Positions 1 to 4,335 of a DNA stretch of 6,313 nucleotides are shown here, one piece after another. The DNA comes from CAZEAN01 sp964510225 (GTDB taxonomy: Bacteria; Planctomycetota; Planctomycetia; Isosphaerales; Isosphaeraceae). Location: contig CAZEAN010000212.1 of assembly GCA_964510225.1 (NCBI GenBank), forward strand, positions 1-6,313, given 5' to 3'. How positions within the stretch are numbered: position 1 is the stretch's first letter; the number at the start of each line of letters is the position of its first letter. The translations under genes were made by a program, and so were the position numbers. The notes under the pieces are model-generated. The model was not told the origin of the DNA and made no database searches. It was given only the letters and a program-made list of their open reading frames with translations.

Positions 1-755
1 ATCTCATGAGCGAGTTCCAGAACGGTGATTTCGGCAGGATTCCCCAGATTCACGGGTTCGGCGTAGTCGCTCATCAGGAGCCGATAGATCCCCTCTACCA
101 GGTCGCTGACGTAGCAAAAGCTCCTGGTCTGGCTTCCGTCACCAAAGACCGTCAGTGGCTTACCCACCAACACTTGACTCATAAAGGCAGGCAAAACCCG
201 ACCATCATTAAGGCGCATCCGGGGTCCATAAGTGTTGAAGATCCGGACGATCCGGGTGTTGACGTTGTGGAAGCGGTGGTACGCCATCGTAATCGCCTCA
301 GCGAACCGCTTCGCTTCGTCGTAGCAACCCCGAGGACCGATGGGGTTGACATTCCCCCAGTATTCCTCTGTCTGAGGATGGATTTCAGGATCGCCATAGA
401 CCTCCGATGTACTCGCGAGGAGAAGTCGAGCCCCCTTAGCCTTGGCGAGCCCGAGCGCATTATGAGTCCCGAGTGATCCCACCTTGAGCGTTGGGATCGG
501 GTGAGCGAGGTAATCGAGTGGACTTGCGGGACTGGCAAAATGAAGGACATACTCAATCGGATCATCAAGTCGGAGGGGTTCGGAGATATTGTGTTCAATC
601 ATCCGAAACCGAGGATGATCCATGTTGTGCTGAATATTCTGAAGATTACCGGTCAGCATGTTATCCACACAGATGACGTCATGCCCCTCGGCCAGGAAAC
701 GGTCGCAGAGGTGGGAGCCGATAAAGCCAGCGCCGCCGGTGATCAAAGTGGACAA
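1..755 (-). CDS. UDP-glucuronate decarboxylase / UDP-xylose synthase-type NAD-dependent epimerase (3' end cut off)
   Basis: This extended short-chain dehydrogenase acts on nucleotide sugars. The family role is NAD-dependent oxidation and decarboxylation of UDP-glucuronate to UDP-xylose, in the cytoplasm, for surface polysaccharides. Translation gives 251 residues without a stop; relatives are usually about 310-320 aa, so roughly 60 C-terminal residues lie beyond position 1. Visible motifs are the Rossmann GGAGFIG (residues 7-13), HFASPASP (72-79), STSEVYG with the Ser/Glu pair (115-121), YDEAK as the catalytic YxxxK (145-149), and RIFNTYGPRM (171-180). The stretch from SEVYG to the YxxxK is very close to the UXS subfamily pattern. 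I chose the TTG at 753-755 because AGGAG lies 9 nt upstream and the Rossmann motif follows at once; no in-frame ATG lies nearer the N-terminus. It is the last visible gene of the minus-strand series after dapB. A related decarboxylating or 4,6-dehydrating epimerase is the alternative, but less likely. Confidence 0.9.
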   Translation of the reverse strand, partial: MSTLITGGAGFIGSHLCDRFLAEGHDVICVDNMLTGNLQNIQHNMDHPRFRMIEHNISEPLRLDDPIEYVLHFASPASPLDYLAHPIPTLKVGSLGTHNALGLAKAKGARLLLASTSEVYGDPEIHPQTEEYWGNVNPIGPRGCYDEAKRFAEAITMAYHRFHNVNTRIVRIFNTYGPRMRLNDGRVLPAFMSQVLVGKPLTVFGDGSQTRSFCYVSDLVEGIYRLLMSDYAEPVNLGNPAEITVLELAHE

Positions 756-788
756 GGACGGTGTCTCCTAGTTTCGGGTTGAAAATGC

Positions 789-841
789 AACGCCAAGAGC
801 GTTAACGGGAATAACGCAGGCGGGATCAGACTTCAGGCGTT
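789..841 (-). promoter_or_regulatory. Alternating complementary arms (possible competing hairpins) ahead of the epimerase gene
   Basis: The 129-nt gap between dapB and the epimerase contains four alternating arms: AACGC at 789-793, GCGTT at 799-803, AACGC at 813-817 and GCGTT at 837-841. Neighbouring arms can pair (789-793 with 799-803, loop 5; 799-804 with 812-817, a 6-bp stem with loop 7), and these pairings exclude each other. On the minus transcript the last hairpin is followed by a short U-rich run (GCAUUUUC). The repeats are seen directly. A role in attenuation or processing is only inferred, and the stems are short. I see no convincing promoter in this gap. Confidence 0.35.
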
Positions 842-884
842 GTTGTGTTGATGGCTCAGAGGGTTCCAGGTTGATCGAGCTGAC

Positions 885-1679
885 TTAGGATGACATCCCA
901 AGTAGCTCTTTCATAGTGTAAAGACCTGGGGCCTTCATGTAGAGGAATTTCGCGGCATCGAGTGAGCCTCGCGCAAATCCATCGCGATTGAGTGCGCGGT
1001 GTGAGAGTTCGATCGAGTCGCCTGGGAGATCGAAAAGGACCGTGTGCTCGCCAAAATGGCTCCCACCCCGGACGGCGTGGATCCCGACCTCGTGCTCGGT
1101 CCGAACACCGACCTGCCCGGCACGACCATAAACAAGCTGCTCTACGGTCGTGACTTCGCGGAGGACTTCCGCGAGCCTGAGGGCGGTACCACTTGGGGCA
1201 TCTTGTTTGTATCGATGATGTCGTTCAATGATCTCGATATCAGCATCGTTGCCAATCAACCGACCCGCCTCGGCAACGAGCGCCGCAAGGACAAAGACCG
1301 CCTTACTAAAGTTTGCGGAGAGAAAGATCGGGATCTTGGTGGCCGCCTCTTGAATGAACTCAAGTTGGGCAGTGGACCAACCGGTGGTTCCGATCACCAA
1401 GGGGGTCCCCGATTCAAGGCAACCCTTGAGGAGACGCTCACAGGCTTCCGGAGTGCTGAAGTCAATCACTACGTCGACACTGATCGCAAGCCGATCGACG
1501 AGTTTGAGTTCACCCTCTTGGAGTTGACTGGAACCAAAGAGATCCCGGTAGGATTCGCCAAGCTTCGGGTGGTTTGGCGCCTCAATCGCCGCTTCAAGGG
1601 TGAGGTCGGGATCTTCCGCGATCAGTTGGATGATCCGAGTCCCCATCCGGCCCATTGCCCCTTGAACCGCAAGCTTCAT
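885..1679 (-). CDS. dapB: 4-hydroxy-tetrahydrodipicolinate reductase (DapB)
   Basis: This cytoplasmic enzyme reduces 4-hydroxy-tetrahydrodipicolinate to tetrahydrodipicolinate with NAD(P)H, on the path to diaminopimelate and lysine. The protein is 264 aa, the usual length. Visible motifs are the dinucleotide-binding GAMGRMG (7-13), DFST (73-76), GTTGW (97-101), and the signature ERHHRYKQDAPSGTAL (152-167), with H154 as the expected catalytic His and K158 as the expected Lys. The C-terminal block RGGSHFGEHTV...SHRALNRDGFARG follows at 204-238. One oddity is the segment SANFSKAVFVL (121-131), where most family members read [AS]PNFS[LIV]GVN; Pro, Gly and Asn are replaced here. The ATG at 1677-1679 has GGGGAG 9 nt upstream, and the gene starts 33 nt after the thrC stop, so the two are probably co-transcribed. 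Both belong to the aspartate family, on different branches. Confidence 0.96.
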   Translation of the reverse strand: MKLAVQGAMGRMGTRIIQLIAEDPDLTLEAAIEAPNHPKLGESYRDLFGSSQLQEGELKLVDRLAISVDVVIDFSTPEACERLLKGCLESGTPLVIGTTGWSTAQLEFIQEAATKIPIFLSANFSKAVFVLAALVAEAGRLIGNDADIEIIERHHRYKQDAPSGTALRLAEVLREVTTVEQLVYGRAGQVGVRTEHEVGIHAVRGGSHFGEHTVLFDLPGDSIELSHRALNRDGFARGSLDAAKFLYMKAPGLYTMKELLGMSS

Positions 1680-1712
1680 CCGAGATTACTCCCCAGTCTT
1701 TTCAGTCTTGAT

Positions 1713-3185
1713 TCAATCGGTCTCTGGTGCGGCGGAATCATCCAGCTCGTGTTCTTCCGAATAAAGACCGAGGGTCCGGATGATGTCATCAAGATCATTG
1801 GCAACCAGGACCGGTCGGTTCGCGAATCCAGCGCGTCGGATCCCGCGAGCCCCCAGGACCCGGTCGAATTCTTCTTGATCGGAGGAATGGTACGCCACAG
1901 TCGCATTAGGATCTTTGAGCTGGTGACCGGTCAGGATACAAACGACCCGATCACTCGGAGCGATGATCCCTTGTTCGCGGAGCCGTTTCGCACCAGCAAC
2001 ACTCGCAGCCGATGCTGGTTCACATCCAAGCCCACCAGCGCCCACCTTTGCCTTAGCGTCCATGATCTCTTGATCGAAAACCTGACGGACGACGCCATCG
2101 CAAACGGTAAGGGCTCGGAGGCATTTCTTGAGATTAACCGGACGGTTGATTTCAATAGCCGAAGCAATCGTCGAGGCTCTGATCTTCTCAGCATCGAGGC
2201 GATCATAATATGATTGTGTAATTGCTGCGTCAGGAAGACCGCTGTTCCAGGCAAGTCCGTGGTTACGGACCAGTTGATCGAGCGTCTGGGCACCGGCAGC
2301 GTTGATCACCGCGAGTCGCGGCGCGCGATCGATCAAACCAAGGTGGAGCAACTCTTGGAACGCTTTGCCAAACGCCGATGAGTTCCCGAGATTACCTCCC
2401 GGCACAATGATCCAGTCGGGAACCTCCCAACCGAGCCCCTCCAACACTCGATACATGATGGTCTTCTGACCCTCGAGCCGGAACGGGTTGACCGAATTCA
2501 TCAGGTAGATACCGAGCTGCTCACAGACCTCGCGGACCCGCTGCAGCGCATCGTCAAAGTCTCCGGCGATCTGGATGGTGAGGGCACCGTGATCGAGCGC
2601 CTGGGCGAGCTTGCCGTAGGCAATCTTTCCGGAACCGACGAAGATAATCGCCCGGAATCCAAGGTCCGTTGCCGAACTGAAGACCGCCAACGACGCCGAC
2701 GTATTCCCCGTACTCGCGCAGGCAACCCGACGCGCTCCGATCATCCGAGCGTGGGAGAATGCTGCAGTCATCCCGTTATCTTTGAAACTTCCCGAGGGGT
2801 TCATCCCCTCATATTGCAGGAAGAGATTCCCCGGGTTCAGTCCGATATAGTCGGCAATCCGATTGGAGGGTCGGAGTAGCGTCTGGCCTTCGCCAATGGT
2901 GACAACTTGCTCGCGGGGGATGAACGGAAGAAGTTCATGAAACCGCCAGACACCGGAGAAAGAAGCAGGGTCGAGTCGTTCCGACCACCTCTGTTCGAAT
3001 TCCTTAAGTTGTTGAGGAACCGCGAGACGATCCCACTCGTAGATCACGTCGAGCAAGTCACCACAGGAAGGACAGGCAAACTGCTGTGTCTGAAGCGAGT
3101 GGGTCGCGGAACAGAGAGGATTGATGCAACGAAGGTAGGTGGTCTCCGAAGCAATTGCGGCGACCGGAATCGTTGTTGAACTCAT
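1713..3185 (-). CDS. thrC: Threonine synthase (ThrC), PLP-dependent
   Basis: This enzyme converts O-phospho-L-homoserine to L-threonine and phosphate using pyridoxal phosphate, in the cytoplasm. From the ATG at 3183-3185 it has 490 aa. An N-terminal zinc-ribbon-like piece has four Cys (C20, C25, C38, C41), as in many thrC proteins of this fold-type II class. Next come the PLP-lysine motif NPSGSFKDNGM (K135), STGNTSAS (158-165), the phosphate-binding GGNLGN (263-268) and LTGHQLKDP (418-426). The last 60 or so residues, rich in acidic residues, extend past the last catalytic motif. A TTG at 3213-3215 would add 10 residues (LRRCQESSGS). I prefer the ATG because no Shine-Dalgarno site precedes the TTG, GAGTGGG lies just upstream of the ATG, and a hairpin occupies the space between the two. 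csrA lies 76 nt upstream and dapB 33 nt downstream, on the same strand. Confidence 0.95.
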   Translation of the reverse strand: MSSTTIPVAAIASETTYLRCINPLCSATHSLQTQQFACPSCGDLLDVIYEWDRLAVPQQLKEFEQRWSERLDPASFSGVWRFHELLPFIPREQVVTIGEGQTLLRPSNRIADYIGLNPGNLFLQYEGMNPSGSFKDNGMTAAFSHARMIGARRVACASTGNTSASLAVFSSATDLGFRAIIFVGSGKIAYGKLAQALDHGALTIQIAGDFDDALQRVREVCEQLGIYLMNSVNPFRLEGQKTIMYRVLEGLGWEVPDWIIVPGGNLGNSSAFGKAFQELLHLGLIDRAPRLAVINAAGAQTLDQLVRNHGLAWNSGLPDAAITQSYYDRLDAEKIRASTIASAIEINRPVNLKKCLRALTVCDGVVRQVFDQEIMDAKAKVGAGGLGCEPASAASVAGAKRLREQGIIAPSDRVVCILTGHQLKDPNATVAYHSSDQEEFDRVLGARGIRRAGFANRPVLVANDLDDIIRTLGLYSEEHELDDSAAPETD

Positions 3186-3193
3186 AGACCCAC

Positions 3194-3210
3194 TCGATTC
3201 CTGACATCGA
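3194..3210 (-). promoter_or_regulatory. Candidate CsrA-binding hairpin in the thrC leader
   Basis: Read on the minus strand, this is TCGAT-GTCAGGA-ATCGA: a perfect 5-bp stem with a 7-nt loop containing GGA. It ends 8 nt before the preferred thrC ATG, so a bound protein would cover the initiation region. CsrA is known to bind GGA presented in a hairpin loop, often at or near the Shine-Dalgarno site. The csrA gene lies directly upstream. The structure is seen in the sequence; the binding is inferred. Confidence 0.45.
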
Positions 3211-3261
3211 CGCAATGAGGAAAAAGAAGCCTCTGAGGCAACGTTATCGGCTCGCCCCTTC

Positions 3262-3534
3262 TTATTCTAAAGTATCGAACGGCTCCGAGACTCGACAAGT
3301 ATCCGTTCTGCTCTCTGGCCGAGTTCGGTGGCACTGGGAGTCGAATGATTGGGCGGTTGATCGATAACGGTTCGGACGATCCTCACGCGCATAGACCTCC
3401 TCACGATGGACGGCCACCTCTCTCGGTGCGTCAATCCCAAGACGGATCCGCTCCCCTTGAATGCGGACCACCGTAACCACCACATCATCGCCGATTCGTA
3501 CCCGTTCTCCCACCTTTCGACTCAAGACCAACAT
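3262..3534 (-). CDS. csrA: CsrA/RsmA-type RNA-binding translational regulator
   Basis: CsrA is a small dimeric RNA-binding protein that controls translation and stability of mRNAs by binding GGA motifs near start sites. Residues 1-48 match the family core closely: MLVLSRKVGERVRIGDD, then VVVTVVRIQGERIRLGID, then APREVAVHREEVY, including the RNA-contacting N-terminal LVLSRK and the later VHREE. The ATG at 3532-3534 has an excellent Shine-Dalgarno, AGGAGG, 5 nt upstream. The reading frame gives 90 aa, whereas typical CsrA proteins are about 60-75 aa; residues 49-90 look unlike any family tail I know. A second frame stays open over the same tail and stops at 3267-3269, so the C-terminal end could be altered by a sequencing error or a frameshift. 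Identity of the core is secure, the tail is not. It is probably first in an operon with thrC, dapB and the epimerase. Confidence 0.92.
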   Translation of the reverse strand: MLVLSRKVGERVRIGDDVVVTVVRIQGERIRLGIDAPREVAVHREEVYAREDRPNRYRSTAQSFDSQCHRTRPESRTDTCRVSEPFDTLE

Positions 3535-3548
3535 AAAGACCTCCTGCC

Positions 3549-3562
3549 CTGCGTCATCGCAG
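3549..3562 (-). promoter_or_regulatory. Hairpin next to the csrA ribosome binding site
   Basis: The minus strand reads CTGCG-ATGA-CGCAG, a 5-bp stem with a 4-nt loop, followed within a few bases by GGCAGGAGG, the csrA Shine-Dalgarno region. That GGA-containing site resembles the core of a CsrA target, so autoregulation is possible. The GGA is beside the loop rather than in it, which weakens the case. Confidence 0.3.
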
Positions 3563-3576
3563 TAACGATGCAGCCG

Positions 3577-3608
3577 TTGATAAGAACAATTAAATGATGT
3601 TGTATCAA
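3577..3608. repeat. Imperfect inverted repeat over the csrA promoter (possible operator)
   Basis: TTGATA at 3577-3582 and TATCAA at 3603-3608 are exact inverted copies. The symmetry continues inward as AACA (3584-3588 region) against TGTT, with a one-base offset. The repeat spans both candidate promoter boxes of csrA. Which protein would bind is unknown; the divergent ArsR-type regulator is one candidate because such proteins bind AT-rich dyads. Confidence 0.4.
3580..3608 (-). promoter_or_regulatory. Candidate sigma70-type promoter of csrA
   Basis: On the minus strand a -35-like TTGATA (3603-3608) is separated by exactly 17 nt from a -10-like TCTTAT (3580-3585). Transcription would begin near 3573 and leave a leader of about 40 nt before the csrA ATG. 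The -10 box matches the consensus at 4 of 6 positions, so this is a moderate call. Confidence 0.4.
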
Positions 3609-3676
3609 ATGTTAGCCAGTCGGGTGCAGTGACTAGTTCTTGACAAACATCTGAAATTCCTACGGCTCGTTGCGTT

Positions 3677-3698
3677 TCAGCGTGACAGTGTCAGCGTG
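3677..3698. repeat. 8-bp direct repeat with an embedded dyad in the csrA-arsR intergenic region
   Basis: TCAGCGTG occurs at 3677-3684 and again at 3691-3698, with a 14-bp period. Between and overlapping the copies is the dyad TGACA-G-TGTCA (3683-3693). It lies about 25 bp upstream of the candidate arsR -35 box, where an activator or repressor could sit. Only the repeat itself is seen; function is not shown. Confidence 0.4.
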
Positions 3699-3720
3699 GT
3701 TGCAGAAGTGGACCAAAGAC

Positions 3721-3749
3721 TTGACTAAGTTGGTGGATTCGTATATTTA
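3721..3749 (+). promoter_or_regulatory. Candidate sigma70-type promoter of the arsR-family gene
   Basis: TTGACT (3721-3726) and TATTTA (3744-3749) are separated by 17 nt, a good match to the housekeeping consensus. The predicted start near 3756 leaves a leader of about 70 nt before the ATG at 3828. The leader also has complementary CCCAC (3772-3776) and GTGGG (3794-3798). This is the best promoter candidate in the window. Confidence 0.55.
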
Positions 3750-3827
3750 CAGAGGAGAGAATCAATTTCCCCCCACACCCATCCGTTCCTCTCGTGGGTT
3801 AACATCGTTTCAGGACCACAACTGTTC

Positions 3828-4181
3828 ATGGCTCAAAAGTCAACCAAAGCAACAAGCGCCGACAGAAAGGCTGCTCCTAAGAAACCTGAGTCGACCGAGA
3901 AGGGACCGTCCTCCCAAATCCGTCAAGCGGCAGAACTCCTCAAGCAGGTATCGGATCCGACTCGACTACAAGTATTGATGCTTCTTACTGAGCGTGAACG
4001 CAATGTTTCTGAACTCTGTGAAGACTTGGGCTCGACGAGTCAACCAGCCGTAAGTCATCACCTGGCACTTCTTCGTCACGGCCGGCTCATCGAACCTCGC
4101 CGAACCGGCAAACACAACTTCTATTACTTAACCGAGACAGGCCGCGAACTCGCACAGATCGTTAATGCGATTGTAGATTGA
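3828..4181 (+). CDS. ArsR/SmtB-type winged helix-turn-helix transcriptional regulator
   Basis: The protein has 117 aa. A winged helix-turn-helix of the ArsR family fills residues 32-113: helix 1 with LLKQVSDPTRLQVLMLL (37-53), NVSELCEDLG (59-68), the recognition helix SQPAVSHHLALLRHGRLI (71-88), and the wing RRTGKHNFYYLTETGREL (91-108). Classic metal sensors of this family carry ELCVCDL; here the equivalent stretch is ELCEDL with a single Cys (C64), so I do not predict thiolate arsenic or cadmium sensing. Residues 1-30 are rich in Lys, Ala, Ser and Pro and look disordered, perhaps a non-specific DNA-binding tail. The ATG at 3828 has only a weak AGGA 12 nt upstream. It is divergent from csrA, so it may control that gene, itself, or distant targets. 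The ligand is unknown. Confidence 0.88.
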   Translation: MAQKSTKATSADRKAAPKKPESTEKGPSSQIRQAAELLKQVSDPTRLQVLMLLTERERNVSELCEDLGSTSQPAVSHHLALLRHGRLIEPRRTGKHNFYYLTETGRELAQIVNAIVD

Positions 4182-4264
4182 TCGCTGTACTTCCTTGTTG
4201 ACCGCATCGCTGCTGCTGCGTTCTTTGACCGTGCCTAAGGTCGCAAACGTGTAAATCGCATAAA

Positions 4265-4301
4265 AAAAGGCTTCACTGCAGTGACCGCAGTGAAGCCTTT
4301 T
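4265..4301. terminator. Bidirectional intrinsic terminator between convergent genes
   Basis: A perfect 15-bp stem (AAAAGGCTTCACTGC at 4265-4279 with its complement at 4287-4301) encloses the 7-nt loop AGTGACC. On the minus strand the stem runs into seven consecutive T, ideal for ending the amidohydrolase transcript. On the plus strand only four T follow, giving a weaker stop for the arsR transcript. The rest of the gap, 4182-4264 and 4302-4335, shows no gene; it has only a small GACC/GGTC hairpin near 4229-4244. Confidence 0.9.
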
Positions 4302-4335
4302 AGATTGTTTGAACCATAAAACTTGTTAGAAAAGC

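Noticed and set aside
1044..2213. Long plus-strand open frame of 389 codons across dapB and thrC.
   Set aside because: It is antisense to two clearly recognised enzymes and its translation shows no family motifs; it is a by-product of their codon use.
3221..3239. Terminator-like element after csrA on the minus strand (GCCTCAGAGGC followed by TTCTTTTT).
   Set aside because: The stem can form at most 4 bp with a 3-nt loop, too weak for a confident intrinsic terminator; csrA and thrC may still be co-transcribed.
3640..3666. TTGACA at 3640-3645 as the -35 box of a plus-strand promoter.
   Set aside because: No acceptable -10 box lies 16-18 nt downstream; the TTGACT/TATTTA pair at 3721-3749 is much better.
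3670..3978. Plus-strand open frame of 102 codons overlapping the start of the arsR-type gene.
   Set aside because: It has no recognisable motif and shares its second half with the winged-helix gene in another frame; it also starts upstream of the likely promoter.
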